A DNA stretch of 38,960 nucleotides, taken from the NCBI GenBank assembly GCA_021827405.1, contig JAKAVY010000015.1:1-38960 (forward strand), in the 5' to 3' direction. Shown piece by piece: positions 14,922-23,338 of this stretch; positions within the stretch are counted from its first letter, which is position 1; the number at the start of each line of letters is the position of its first letter. The stretch comes from Thermoplasmata archaeon (GTDB lineage: Archaea; Thermoplasmatota; Thermoplasmata; Lutacidiplasmatales; UBA184). Both the position numbers and the translations under genes were made by a program. A model generated the notes under the pieces. That model made no database searches. It saw only the letters and a program-made list of their open reading frames with translations, and was not told the origin of the DNA.

Positions 14922-15760
14922 CCTTCGCGGCCCTCCTCACGGTCCGCCCGGGGCGCCTTTCTCGGGAGGATCCGCGTGCCCCGGGCGAAGAGCCGTTCGA
15001 AACGGTCCTGGTAGCTACGGACCACGGACCGGGAGGGGGTCCAGAGCGACACTTGATGGGGGCCCCTCGAGACCCAGGGGTGGGTGAGGACGGCCACCAA
15101 GAGCCCCTCCTGGTCCACCAGGGAGAACGGGTGGGTGACCCACCGGGACGGGACCTGACGGAGCTCCAGGCCCGGCGTCCCGGCCAGCCCGTGGGCCAGC
15201 CGGGAGGAACCGTCCGCCTCCGTGACGAGCACCTGGATCGAAACGCCCCGGGCCAGCGCCCTCAGGAGGCTCGCGCGCTCTCCCCGGAGCTGTGGGGCGA
15301 GGGCGGAGAGAGGGGGGAAGCCCACCCGGACGGTGGTCCGGGCCTGGTCGATCCGCTCGAAGAAGAAGCGCCGGGTCTCCAGTCGGCCCTGGATCCACTG
15401 CTCCCCGAGCACCCGGGAGGCGAGGGGGGCCTCCAAGCGTATTCGCTGCCGGCGCCAACGCCGCTCCTCCCCGGCGAGCTCCCGGGCGCGCTGCTCCAGC
15501 TCCGCCATCCAGTCTCGGAGCACTCCGGGGAGGGGGGTGGCCGCGTAATGCAGCGGGTGCCCCCGGGCCCTGACGAGCCCCCGCTCCGCCAGGGTCTTGA
15601 GCTGGCGATAGGCCTCTACCCGGTGGATGCCAGCGCGCCGGGCCAGTTCCCGGGCGGTCACGGGGCCCTCGTGGCGGACCAGCAGGTACAGTTGGGCCGC
15701 GGACGCGGGGACCGCCGCCTCCTCCAAGGCCTTCCCCAGTTCCTCGGGGAAGGCGGACAT
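14918..15760 (-). CDS. TrmB-like HTH transcriptional regulator
   Basis: A 280-residue regulator. The N-terminal winged helix (residues ~8-75) includes GPVTARELARRAGIHRVEAYRQLKTLAERGLV, typical of the TrmB/Sugar_trans_reg family. A charged coiled linker (~85-115) leads to a C-terminal domain with FFFERIDQARTTVRVGF, a long central helix, and an ending SVVRSYQDRFERLF common to TrmB effector domains. Start chosen at ATG 15760, not 15772, because the TATA box at 15784-15791 is 28 nt from 15760. The gene overlaps a second, larger TrmB-like gene by 4 nt, and tfb follows, so the promoter here may drive all three. Effector unknown. Confidence 0.82.
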   Translation of the reverse strand: MSAFPEELGKALEEAAVPASAAQLYLLVRHEGPVTARELARRAGIHRVEAYRQLKTLAERGLVRARGHPLHYAATPLPGVLRDWMAELEQRARELAGEERRWRRQRIRLEAPLASRVLGEQWIQGRLETRRFFFERIDQARTTVRVGFPPLSALAPQLRGERASLLRALARGVSIQVLVTEADGSSRLAHGLAGTPGLELRQVPSRWVTHPFSLVDQEGLLVAVLTHPWVSRGPHQVSLWTPSRSVVRSYQDRFERLFARGTRILPRKAPRADREEGREG

Positions 15761-15783
15761 CGGGCGCGGCATGTCCCGAGGGC

Positions 15784-15791
15784 ACTAAAAA
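15784..15791 (-). promoter_or_regulatory. TATA box of the regulator operon
   Basis: Minus-strand TTTTTAGT, centred 28 nt before ATG 15760; selects the second of two nearby ATGs. Confidence 0.6.
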
Positions 15792-15852
15792 CGCTCCGTT
15801 CGGGGGCCTTTCCGAAGCGCCACGGCGCACGGACCGGTCCGTAGAGGAGATC

Positions 15853-16515
15853 CTAGAGCGCCACCTGGAAATCTTCCACCGTCATGGTGAACGGGCTCTC
15901 GGGCGTGATCTTCCCCTGCTCCCGGAGCAGCTCCCGGGTGAGCAACCAGTAGAGCAGGGCGAGCGCGGCCCGTCCCTTGTTGTTGGCGGGGATGACCAGG
16001 TCCACGTTCCGCGTCTCGTTGTTCACGTCGCAGAACCCCACCACGGGGATCCCCACGTTCATGGCCTCGGAAAGCGCCTGCATGTCCGTGGCCGGATCAG
16101 TGACCAACAGCGCCTTCGGTTCCACGAACTCCTTGAGCTCGGGGTTGGTCAGCGAGCCCGGCACGAACCGTTCGGAGAACGTGATGGCGCCCACCATCCG
16201 GGCGAAGATCCGCACCGGCTTCTGGCCGTACTGCCGCTGGGAGACGGCCAGGACCTTCCCCGGGGGGAAGCGGTTGAGGAACTTCGCCGCGAGGCGGATC
16301 CGGCGGTCGGTCTCCTTCAGGTCCAGCACGTACAACCCGTCGTAGCGGACCTTGTGGATGAACTTCCGCATGCTGGCGGACTTCTGCTGGGTCCCGATGT
16401 GGACCCCACTGGTGAGGTACTGGTCCTCCGGGATGAGCAGGTCCATCTCCCCGCGGCGGTCGGCCAAAAGGGAGTCCGGGCTTTCCAGCGCGGAGGAGGG
16501 GTCCGAGGTCGCCAT
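15853..16515 (-). CDS. rps2: 30S ribosomal protein uS2 (archaeal)
   Basis: Small-subunit ribosomal protein (220 aa). Recognisable blocks are YLTSGVHIGTQQKS (residues ~33-47), MRKFIHKVRYDGLYVLDLKETDRRI, RQYGQKPVRIFARMVGA, the PGSLTNPELKEFVEPKALLVTDPATDMQALSEA block and IPVVGFCDVNNETRNVDLVIPANNKGRAALALLYWLL. About 20 extra residues precede the conserved start. It begins directly after the enolase stop (TAGATG), the classic archaeal eno-rps2 arrangement, so it is translated from the same transcript. Confidence 0.96.
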   Translation of the reverse strand: MATSDPSSALESPDSLLADRRGEMDLLIPEDQYLTSGVHIGTQQKSASMRKFIHKVRYDGLYVLDLKETDRRIRLAAKFLNRFPPGKVLAVSQRQYGQKPVRIFARMVGAITFSERFVPGSLTNPELKEFVEPKALLVTDPATDMQALSEAMNVGIPVVGFCDVNNETRNVDLVIPANNKGRAALALLYWLLTRELLREQGKITPESPFTMTVEDFQVAL

Positions 16516-17757
16516 CTAGCTCTCCCGGGAACGCAATCGCACCAATTCATTAAGCTTGGCCATCCGCTCCCCTCCCAGGACCCCGGTCTTCAGGCCGCGG
16601 GAACCGAACGCCAGGGGAAGGTGGGCCAGCCACGCGTCGGGGGTCTCCCCCGACCGGTGGGAGCACACGGTCCAGGCGCCCGCCGCTTCTGCGCGGGTCA
16701 CGACCCGGCGGGTCTCGGTCAGCGTCCCCACCTGGTTCACCTTCAACAGGACGGCGTTCGTAGAGGCCAACCCCATGCCCCGGGCCACGCGGTCCGGGTC
16801 GGTGGTGTACAGGTCGTCTCCCACCACCCAGGTGCGGCCTCCCCGGCCCAGGCGGGCGGTGAGTTCGGCGAACCCCTCGAAGTCCTCCTGGTCCAGCGGG
16901 TCCTCCACGTAGGCCAGATGGAACCGGTCCGTCAGCCCCTCCACGAACCCGATCTGGCCGGCCCGGTCCAGGGTCTGCTCCCGATAGACATAGCGGCCGT
17001 CCCGGAAGAACTCGCTGGCCGCCAGGTCGAGGCCGGGCCGGAGGCTTAATCCCGCCCGCAACCCCCGGTCCTGCACGGTCTGACAGGCCCCCACCAGAAG
17101 TCCGAGCGTCTCTAAGTTCCCCAGGGGGGAGACCCACCCTCCCTCGTCCCCCCGGCCCAACGCGGCATGCGGGAAGCGCTCCCGGAGGCGAAGTCCGACC
17201 TCGCGGTGGACGGCCACCATCCCCTCCACCGCCCAGGAGATCTCCGGGGCCTCGGCCAGCACCAGGAACTCCTGGATATCGGGTCCCCCGAGGGCATGGA
17301 CCCCCCCGTTGAGGACGTTCCCCACCAGCGCGGGAAAGACCGGTGGGTCCCGGGACGCCCCGGCGAGCGATCGCCAGAGCGGAAGCTCCTGGGCGCGCGC
17401 CGTGGCCAGGGCGTAACAGATAGAGAGGGCGGTGGTGGTGTTCCCGCCCAGGGTGGAGAGGTCGGAAGACCCGTCCGTCTCCCTCAAGGTCGCATCGAAG
17501 CCGGCCTGGTCTCCCAGGGCCTGTCCGACGAGACGGTCCCTGAGCCGTTCCCGGAACCGTTCCTGGGCGACCTCCACCCCTCCTTCCGGGAAGGGCCTCA
17601 CCTCGTGGGCCCCCCGGGAGGCCCCGCTAGGGGACCCCGCCACGGCCCGCTCGCCGCGGTCCGTGAGGATCTCCGCCTCCACCGTCGGGTTGCCTCGACT
17701 GTCAAAGATCCTCCGGAGCCGCACCTGGGCGATCCGGCCCGGCGCGGGAGCGGTCAC
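16516..17757 (-). CDS. eno: Enolase
   Basis: Interconverts 2-phosphoglycerate and phosphoenolpyruvate. The 413-residue protein has FDSRGNPTVEAE, the N-terminal mobile loop, GGNTTTALS, an archaeal-style NVLNGGVHALGGPDIQEF, GDEGGW, YVEDPLDQEDF, VVGDDLYTT, LLKVNQVGT and SHRSGETPD. Mg-ligand and catalytic stretches (Asp in VEDP, GDD, Lys in LLKVNQ) are present. Oddity: the mobile loop reads SGASRG where SGASTG is nearly invariant. GTG start at 17757 overlaps the epimerase stop by 4 nt (GTGA). It is followed without a gap by rps2, so mce-eno-rps2 probably form one transcript. Confidence 0.94.
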   Translation of the reverse strand: MTAPAPGRIAQVRLRRIFDSRGNPTVEAEILTDRGERAVAGSPSGASRGAHEVRPFPEGGVEVAQERFRERLRDRLVGQALGDQAGFDATLRETDGSSDLSTLGGNTTTALSICYALATARAQELPLWRSLAGASRDPPVFPALVGNVLNGGVHALGGPDIQEFLVLAEAPEISWAVEGMVAVHREVGLRLRERFPHAALGRGDEGGWVSPLGNLETLGLLVGACQTVQDRGLRAGLSLRPGLDLAASEFFRDGRYVYREQTLDRAGQIGFVEGLTDRFHLAYVEDPLDQEDFEGFAELTARLGRGGRTWVVGDDLYTTDPDRVARGMGLASTNAVLLKVNQVGTLTETRRVVTRAEAAGAWTVCSHRSGETPDAWLAHLPLAFGSRGLKTGVLGGERMAKLNELVRLRSRES

Positions 17758-18161
17758 GGCGGATCCTCTCCCGGCTGGACGAACTCCGTCAAGACCCCGC
17801 CGAAGCTCTCCGGATGCCCGAAGGCGACCCAGTGCCCCCGGGCCCCTCGCCGCGGTTCCCGGTCGATGAGCCTGATCCCGCGGCCCTCAAGCGCTTGGAG
17901 CTGGGCCCGCAGGTCGGTCACGGAGAAGGCCACATGGTGGAGCCCTTCTCCCCGACGCTCCAGGAACCGGCCCACGGGGGAGTCCGGCCGGGTCGGTTCC
18001 AGGAACTCCAACGACCCGGGCCCGGCGGGTAGGAAGCGGACGCGGACCCCTTGCCCGGGGACCTCTTCTATCGAGCCGGCCTTCTGCCCCAGCGCCGACT
18101 CCCACCGGGGGATGGCCTCCTTCAGGGACCGCACCGCGATCCCGAGATGGTCGAACGGCAT
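17754..18161 (-). CDS. mce: Methylmalonyl-CoA epimerase
   Basis: VOC-fold metalloenzyme that racemises (S)/(R)-methylmalonyl-CoA between propionyl-CoA carboxylase and the mutase. The 135-residue protein has FDHLGIAVRSL with H5, LEFLEP, HHVAFSVTDL with H76 and GVLTEFVQ with E126, matching the metal-binding layout of epimerases. Start at ATG 18161: a TATA box (18185-18193) lies 28 nt upstream, while the reading frame further upstream is low-complexity. It lies 165 nt downstream of the mutase gene and overlaps enolase by 4 nt. Confidence 0.9.
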   Translation of the reverse strand: MPFDHLGIAVRSLKEAIPRWESALGQKAGSIEEVPGQGVRVRFLPAGPGSLEFLEPTRPDSPVGRFLERRGEGLHHVAFSVTDLRAQLQALEGRGIRLIDREPRRGARGHWVAFGHPESFGGVLTEFVQPGEDPP

Positions 18162-18184
18162 CCGGGACGGGGCGGCCCCCAACG

Positions 18185-18193
18185 GACTTATGC
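18185..18193 (-). promoter_or_regulatory. TATA box of mce-eno-rps2
   Basis: Minus-strand GCATAAGTC, centred 28 nt before ATG 18161. It implies leaderless transcription of an operon containing a housekeeping glycolytic gene and a ribosomal protein gene. Confidence 0.6.
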
Positions 18194-18326
18194 CTTTCCT
18201 CGCCCACTTCTCACGACCCCTACGTCTCGGACAGAGGCGACCGACCGCACCGGAGGGCCTTCCCTTTCCCGCCCCCGGGCCGGGGCGCTCGCCCTCCATC
18301 GCCGTCGGGGAGGGGCCCCCTCGGGC

Positions 18327-19988
18327 TCAGTACTCGCGGGAGGGCGCCTGCTCCCCGAAGCGCTCCCGCCAGAGGCCCGCGATCTCCCCCAGCGTAGCGT
18401 GCTGCCGGAGCGCCGCGATCACGCCCGGGAGGACGTTCTCCCCCCGGTCCGTGGCCTCTCCGAGGGCCTCCAGGGCCTGGCGGCAGGCCTCCGCGTCCCG
18501 GTTCTTACGGAAGGCGCGCACCCGGGAGACCGCGCGCCCTTCCAAGGAGGCCGGGATCCGCTCTCCCCGGTTCGCCCGGGGACCGGGGAAGAGGGAGAAC
18601 CCCTCCTCGGTCTCGGGATGGACGTTCACCCCCACGATCCTTTCCTCCCCCGCCTCCAGCGCCCGGGCCCTCCGATAGGCCTCCCGGGCGATCTCCGCCT
18701 GGTAGTATCCCCGGGCCACCGCCCCCTCGGCGCCCCCCATCCGGTCGATCTCCTCCAGGTACTTCCGGGCCTGCTCCTCCATCTGGTCCGTCAGGTCCTC
18801 CACGGCCCAGGCCCCCGCCAAGGGGTCCACCGTGAGCGCCACGCCGCTCTCCTCCCCCAGGATCTGTTGGGTGCGTAGCGCGAGCCGGGCCGAGTCCTCC
18901 GTGGGAAGTCCCAAGGCCTCGTCCAGAGAGTTCGTGTGGAGCGATTGGGTGCCTCCGAGGACCGCCGCCAGCGCCTCCAGGGTGGTCCGGACCACGTTGA
19001 GCTCCGGCTGCTGTGCGGTGAGGGAGCTGCCGGCCGTCTGGGTGTGGAAGCGTAGCTGGCGCGCCCGCAGGGTCTTCGCCTTGAGGACGCTGGAAGTGAG
19101 GTCGGCCCAGAGCCGACGGGCGGCCCTGAACTTCGCCACCTCCTCCAGGAGGTTCCGGTCGGAGGAGAAGAAGAAGCTCATGCGGGGGAGGAACTCGTCC
19201 ACGTTGAGCCCCCGGGCGGCCACGGCCTTTGCGTAAGCGAGCCCGTCGGCCAGGGTGAAGGCCAGCTCCTGGGCGGCCGTCGCCCCGGCCTCGCGCATGT
19301 GATAGCCGGAGACGGAGATGGTGTTGAACTGGGGCATCTCCCGGGTGGCGAACTCGATCAGGTCCACCGTGAGCCTCAGGGAGGCCGCGGGAGGGAAGAT
19401 GTAGGTCCCCCGGGCCGCGTACTCCTTCAGGATGTCGTTCTGGACCGTTCCCCCCAGCCTCGCCCGGGGCACCCCCTGGGACTCCGCCACCACCACCGCG
19501 AGACCCAGGAGGATCGGCGCGGTGGCGTTGATGGTCATGGAGACGGTGACCTGATCCCAGGGGATCCCCGAGAAGAGGTCCTCCATGTCCTTTCGGGTGG
19601 CCACCGAGACCCCGCAGCGCCCCACCTCTCCCCGGGACCGAGGGTGGTCCGGGTCGTACCCGATCTGGGTGGGGAGGTCGAAGGCCACCGAAAGGCCGGT
19701 CTGTCCCTGCCGGAGGAGCTGGTGGAAGCGGCGGTTCGTCTCCGCCGCGGTACCGAACCCGGAGTATTGCCGCATGGTCCAGAGCCGGCCCCGGTACATC
19801 GTCGGCTGGATGCCGCGGGTGAGGGGAAGGGCCCCGGGGAACCCGATCCGCTCCCCGTACCGTAGGGCCCCGTCCTCCCCCGGCAGGCCCAGCCTCGGCT
19901 CCCCTTCCTCCGCGAACACCTTGGGGGGGAGCTCCGACCTCACCTTCTCCCGCCAGCGGTCCCGGTGGGAGGCGACCTGGCGCCCCAT
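18327..19988 (-). CDS. Methylmalonyl-CoA mutase, catalytic (large) subunit
   Basis: Adenosylcobalamin-dependent rearrangement of (R)-methylmalonyl-CoA to succinyl-CoA. The 553 residues form only the TIM-barrel catalytic part; the B12-binding domain is absent, as in archaea where it is a separate subunit, and no such gene is in the window. Substrate-defining residues match mutase rather than isobutyryl-CoA mutase: Tyr in RQYSGF (Y75) and Arg in ASLRL (R205). H230 in SGYHMREAGAT is the conserved active-site His. Other blocks are GLSVAFDLPTQIGYD, QNDILKEYAARGTYIFPP and TQSLHTNSLDEA. The start is ATG 19988, 27 nt from a TATA box; the frame continues upstream only over pheT. Confidence 0.92.
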   Translation of the reverse strand: MGRQVASHRDRWREKVRSELPPKVFAEEGEPRLGLPGEDGALRYGERIGFPGALPLTRGIQPTMYRGRLWTMRQYSGFGTAAETNRRFHQLLRQGQTGLSVAFDLPTQIGYDPDHPRSRGEVGRCGVSVATRKDMEDLFSGIPWDQVTVSMTINATAPILLGLAVVVAESQGVPRARLGGTVQNDILKEYAARGTYIFPPAASLRLTVDLIEFATREMPQFNTISVSGYHMREAGATAAQELAFTLADGLAYAKAVAARGLNVDEFLPRMSFFFSSDRNLLEEVAKFRAARRLWADLTSSVLKAKTLRARQLRFHTQTAGSSLTAQQPELNVVRTTLEALAAVLGGTQSLHTNSLDEALGLPTEDSARLALRTQQILGEESGVALTVDPLAGAWAVEDLTDQMEEQARKYLEEIDRMGGAEGAVARGYYQAEIAREAYRRARALEAGEERIVGVNVHPETEEGFSLFPGPRANRGERIPASLEGRAVSRVRAFRKNRDAEACRQALEALGEATDRGENVLPGVIAALRQHATLGEIAGLWRERFGEQAPSREY

Positions 19989-20010
19989 GATACACGACCA
20001 AGAAGAGGGA

Positions 20011-20020
20011 CCACTAAAGG
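20011..20020 (-). promoter_or_regulatory. TATA box of the mutase gene
   Basis: Minus-strand CCTTTAGTGG, centred 27 nt before ATG 19988. It lies in the 50-nt gap between pheT and the mutase. Confidence 0.55.
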
Positions 20021-20038
20021 GTTCCCGGCCCGCGATGC

Positions 20039-21739
20039 TCAGGGCCCGGGGACGGCGCTCGACACGGGCCTCAGCCGCTCCAAAGTACTGCTGTGGAGCA
20101 CCAGGAAGGCCACGGGCTCGCGCACGTGGAGCTCCGAGAGGATCCGGGGGTGGACCTCGCCCATCCAGAGCACGGTCTCCCCGGCCACCCGGACCTGGGC
20201 GGAACGCCCCGGGAGGGTACCCGGCACCTCGAAGGGCTCCCGACCGGCCTGGAGGCCAAACAGGCCGAGCAGGCGCTCCGACCAGGCCGCGGCCCGGGCG
20301 AACCCGGAGCCCGCCGCGCTCTCCACCAAGGCCCAATGGCGGTCCGTACGGGTGCCGGTGGCCGCCTCCCCGTCCCGAAGGACCACCGGCCCCAGCTCGA
20401 AGGCCCGTTGGGGATAGGGGGAGCGGGTGTTCCGGGCCAGGGCGGCGACCAGGCCGGGGACGAGCGAGCTACGGATGTGGGAGAACTCGGTGGAGACCGG
20501 GTTCACCAGGGCGAGGGGCTCGGCGAGGGCCAGGCCCCACCCCGCGGCGACGCCCGAGATGAGGACGGGGGTGTAGAGCTCCTGGAAATCCATCCCCAGG
20601 GCCACCTCACGCAGCTGGGCCTCCCGGCGGGCCGAGCGGCTTCGCGCGCCCCGGGTCGGCGAGGGAGGAAGGATGGGCAGGAAGCGCCCGTAGCCCCGGG
20701 CGATGGCCACCTCCTCGACGAGGTCCACCTCCGCCAGGAGGTCGGGTCGCCAGGGGGGCACCTCCACGTGGACCTTCCCCTCCCGTACCTCCGCCCCCAA
20801 CCGAGCCGTCAGCAGGTGTTCGGTGAGTTCCCCGGCGGTGAGCCGGACCCCCAGGAGCCGTTGTACCCCAGTCCCCGCAAGGGTGAACTTCCGGGGAGAG
20901 AGCACCTCCCGTCCGTCCCGGGTGCCCTCCGGGCCGTGGACGGGCACCGGGTGCGCCTTCCAGCCCCGTTCCACGAACGGCAGGAGCATGTACCCGATCA
21001 GTTCCCGGACCCGGGCGATTCGGGTGCCGGTCGCTTCCACGAGGATCCGATGGTCCCCGGGCCGGATCTCGCCGGTGGTGGCCGCGTTCAACACCGGCGG
21101 GAGGGAGAGGATCCGGTCCTCCTCGTCCCTCAGGGTGAGCACCAGGTCCCCCTGGCGGCCCAGGTCCCCGTAGCGGAGGGCGAGCGGATGCGTCTGGTAG
21201 AACTCCTTCCCAGAGGTCTCCTGGGAAGAGGCCAAAGGAAGGAACCGGATCTGCCCCAACGGCTCCAAGGCGTAACGGAACGGGGGGGTCAGGCGCTCCA
21301 ACGGATAGAGGCCCAGGCTGCCGGCCCTCCGGTCCCTCCCCGTCGTCGCGTGAAGGAGCTCTTGGAAACGGATCACCTCGTCGAGAAGGCCCGCATCGAG
21401 CGCGCCTTCGGGCGGGGCCTCGAGGGCCACGGCCGCGAACTCGCCCCGGAGGGGCGAGACGGAGGCGTTCTGGCGGGCCTCCACCCCCGGGAGAGGGGCC
21501 GGCTCGAAGGCGTAGCCCATCCCCCGGGCCAGCCCGAGAAGCCCGGCAAGCTCCCGGGCGAGGCCGGCCTCGTCGAGGAGGTCCAGGCGATCCGGGGTGA
21601 CCTCCACCGTGAGCCGGTCGCCCGCCCGGGCACCGGGTTCCACCTTGCTGCGGAAGAGGGTCTCCCTCAGGGCCTCCTCGGAGATGGGCCGGGGGAGGGA
21701 GGCGTTGATCCGGTCGAGGGAGAGGGGGCTCTGGGGCAT
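20039..21739 (-). CDS. pheT: Phenylalanyl-tRNA synthetase beta subunit (archaeal type)
   Basis: Beta chain of (alpha-beta)2 PheRS (566 aa), carrying editing and tRNA-binding modules and the catalytically inactive class II-like core. Visible parts: VEVTPDRLDLLDEAGLAREL (~45-64), the B3/B4-like region with ELIGYMLLPF, a B5 domain with VEVPPWRPDLLAEVDLVEEVAIARGYG (~300-330), and the synthetase-like core with NPVSTEFSHIRSSLVPGL, RAFELGPVV and WMGEVHPRIL. ATG 21739 lies 7 nt after the pheS stop. The longer frame upstream only overlaps pheS. It is the last gene of the pheS-pheT operon; the mutase next door has its own promoter. Confidence 0.95.
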   Translation of the reverse strand: MPQSPLSLDRINASLPRPISEEALRETLFRSKVEPGARAGDRLTVEVTPDRLDLLDEAGLARELAGLLGLARGMGYAFEPAPLPGVEARQNASVSPLRGEFAAVALEAPPEGALDAGLLDEVIRFQELLHATTGRDRRAGSLGLYPLERLTPPFRYALEPLGQIRFLPLASSQETSGKEFYQTHPLALRYGDLGRQGDLVLTLRDEEDRILSLPPVLNAATTGEIRPGDHRILVEATGTRIARVRELIGYMLLPFVERGWKAHPVPVHGPEGTRDGREVLSPRKFTLAGTGVQRLLGVRLTAGELTEHLLTARLGAEVREGKVHVEVPPWRPDLLAEVDLVEEVAIARGYGRFLPILPPSPTRGARSRSARREAQLREVALGMDFQELYTPVLISGVAAGWGLALAEPLALVNPVSTEFSHIRSSLVPGLVAALARNTRSPYPQRAFELGPVVLRDGEAATGTRTDRHWALVESAAGSGFARAAAWSERLLGLFGLQAGREPFEVPGTLPGRSAQVRVAGETVLWMGEVHPRILSELHVREPVAFLVLHSSTLERLRPVSSAVPGP

Positions 21740-21746
21740 GGCCAGG

Positions 21747-23255
21747 TCAGAGCCTCCACTGGGAGAGGCGGGGGAGGTCGTCCAGGAAGAGCTCCCGGAT
21801 GTCATTGAGGCCTAGGGCCACCAACGCCAGACGGCCGATGCCGATCCCCCAGGCCGCCGTGGGCACCTTGACCCCCAGCGGGCGCAGCACCTCCGGGCGG
21901 AACATCCCCCCGGGAAGCGCCTCGATCCAGCCTAAGGTCGGGTGACGGACCATCCCCTGGACGCTGGGCTCGGTGAAGGGGAAGTAGGTGGGCTGGAAGC
22001 GGACCTCGGGGATCCCGAGGGCATGCGTGAACTGCTCCAGCAGGCCTAGGAGGTGCCGGAAGGTGAGGCCCCGTCGGCCCATGACCCCTTCCGCCTGGTG
22101 GAACTGTAGATGGTGCTGGGCATCCACGGCATCCCGGCGGAACACCAGGTCCACGCTGTACATCCGGAACGGGGGTCGGGGGTGGCTCGCCAGGTAGCGC
22201 CCGGTGGCCGCGGTGGTCTGGCTCCGGAGCACCACGTGCCGGGCCACGGATTCCTCGTACGGGGTCTGCCAGCCGGGGGAGAGGGCCGAGCGCTGGCGTG
22301 GCGGCGGGCGGCCCTCGTGCACCGCGGCCACGCTCCGCAGCAACGGGCCGGGGATCTTTCCCCCCTCGAGCCCGGCCACGGCGAGCATGTCCTGGAGGGA
22401 GCGGGCCGGATGCTCCTGGGGCATGAACAATAGGTCCATGTTGTAGAACTCCTGCTCGACGAGCGGACCCCGATACTCCTCGAAGCCGAGGCCCACGAGC
22501 ACTTCCTCCACCTGGCGGAGCCACTCGAGGTACGGGTGGTAGCGGGCCCCCCCGACAAAGGGCACGGGGGCACGGACGTCATACGGACGGAACGAGAGGG
22601 CGCTCCAACGGTCCTTGAGCAGGTGCTGGGAGGTCAAGGCCCCGACCCCTTCGGGCCCGGCCCCCTCCAGGGGGAGGGCGGCTCCTTGGGGGGAAAGGGC
22701 CCAACGGCGTCCCACGGTACGCTCGGCGGCGATGAGCCCACGACGCACGAGGGTGGCACGGACCTCGTCCGCCCCCGGAGGCTCGCCCCGTTCGACGCGG
22801 GAGAGCGCCTGCTCCTCCTCCAGGGTGGCGGGAGGGGAACCCGCCAGGGTGAGGGACCGTCCGGGGACCAGCAGCCCCTTGCGCTTCAGCTGCCCCAAGG
22901 CGACCGTCAGGGCCTCGGGATCGAAGCCCTCCCCGCGGATCTCCTCCAACGGCCTCGGCCCCCCTTCCAGAAGGCGGAGCAACCGTCGCTCCGGGAGGCC
23001 TTGGGCCAACGCCTCCCTTCCCCGTTCCGTAAGGACCCAGTGCTCCCGGGAGGTCTCCTCCAACAACAACCACCCCTTGGCCCGGAGGCGCTGTAGCCCC
23101 CCTCGGACCGCATCGGGGGGGGATCGGACCCGGCCCAGAAGGTCGTCCTCGCCCAGCGGAGAACCTGGGGAGGCGCCACGGAGCACCTGCAGGATCTCGC
23201 GCTCGAGCCCGGAGAGGGAGAGACCCAGCGGCTCGCTCCCGGGGGGCGACGGCAT
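21747..23255 (-). CDS. pheS: Phenylalanyl-tRNA synthetase alpha subunit (archaeal type)
   Basis: Catalytic alpha chain charging tRNA-Phe (502 aa). The N-terminal ~200 residues hold winged-helix-like repeats of the archaeal/eukaryotic enzyme (LSGLEREILQVLRGA; GRSLTLAGSPP). The class II core follows: HPYLEWLRQVEEVLVGLGFEE, the DLLFMPQEHPARSLQD block, LRSQTTAATGRYLA, MYSVDLVFRRDAVDAQHHLQFHQAEG (motif 2 area), FRPTYFPFTEPS-like FQPTYFPFTEPS, and motif 3 GIGIGRLALVALGLNDIRELF. ATG 23255 is 26 nt downstream of a TATA box; the frame before it is Arg/Leu-rich read-through. Confidence 0.95.
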   Translation of the reverse strand: MPSPPGSEPLGLSLSGLEREILQVLRGASPGSPLGEDDLLGRVRSPPDAVRGGLQRLRAKGWLLLEETSREHWVLTERGREALAQGLPERRLLRLLEGGPRPLEEIRGEGFDPEALTVALGQLKRKGLLVPGRSLTLAGSPPATLEEEQALSRVERGEPPGADEVRATLVRRGLIAAERTVGRRWALSPQGAALPLEGAGPEGVGALTSQHLLKDRWSALSFRPYDVRAPVPFVGGARYHPYLEWLRQVEEVLVGLGFEEYRGPLVEQEFYNMDLLFMPQEHPARSLQDMLAVAGLEGGKIPGPLLRSVAAVHEGRPPPRQRSALSPGWQTPYEESVARHVVLRSQTTAATGRYLASHPRPPFRMYSVDLVFRRDAVDAQHHLQFHQAEGVMGRRGLTFRHLLGLLEQFTHALGIPEVRFQPTYFPFTEPSVQGMVRHPTLGWIEALPGGMFRPEVLRPLGVKVPTAAWGIGIGRLALVALGLNDIRELFLDDLPRLSQWRL

Positions 23256-23276
23256 GAAAGGTCCTAACCGGAGGAG

Positions 23277-23286
23277 GCGATAAGTC
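23277..23286 (-). promoter_or_regulatory. TATA box of pheST
   Basis: Minus-strand ACTTATCGCC, centred 26 nt before the pheS ATG 23255. Confidence 0.6.
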
Positions 23287-23338
23287 CTCCGCCGCAGGAG
23301 AAGGCCCGGGGGCCCGGTCCGCGGTCGGCCGCGTTGGG

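Noticed and set aside
18162-18299. Longer start for methylmalonyl-CoA epimerase
   Set aside because: The extra 46 residues are Arg/Gly-rich, cross the TATA box, and the family begins at the internal ATG.
19989-20336. N-terminal extension of the methylmalonyl-CoA mutase by 116 residues
   Set aside because: The frame overlaps pheT on the same strand, is low-complexity, and a TATA box sits 27 nt before the ATG at 19988.
21747-23255. PheS motif 3 GIGIGRLA (Gly before Arg instead of Glu) as a defect
   Set aside because: That position varies among archaeal PheS enzymes and all other catalytic blocks are present.
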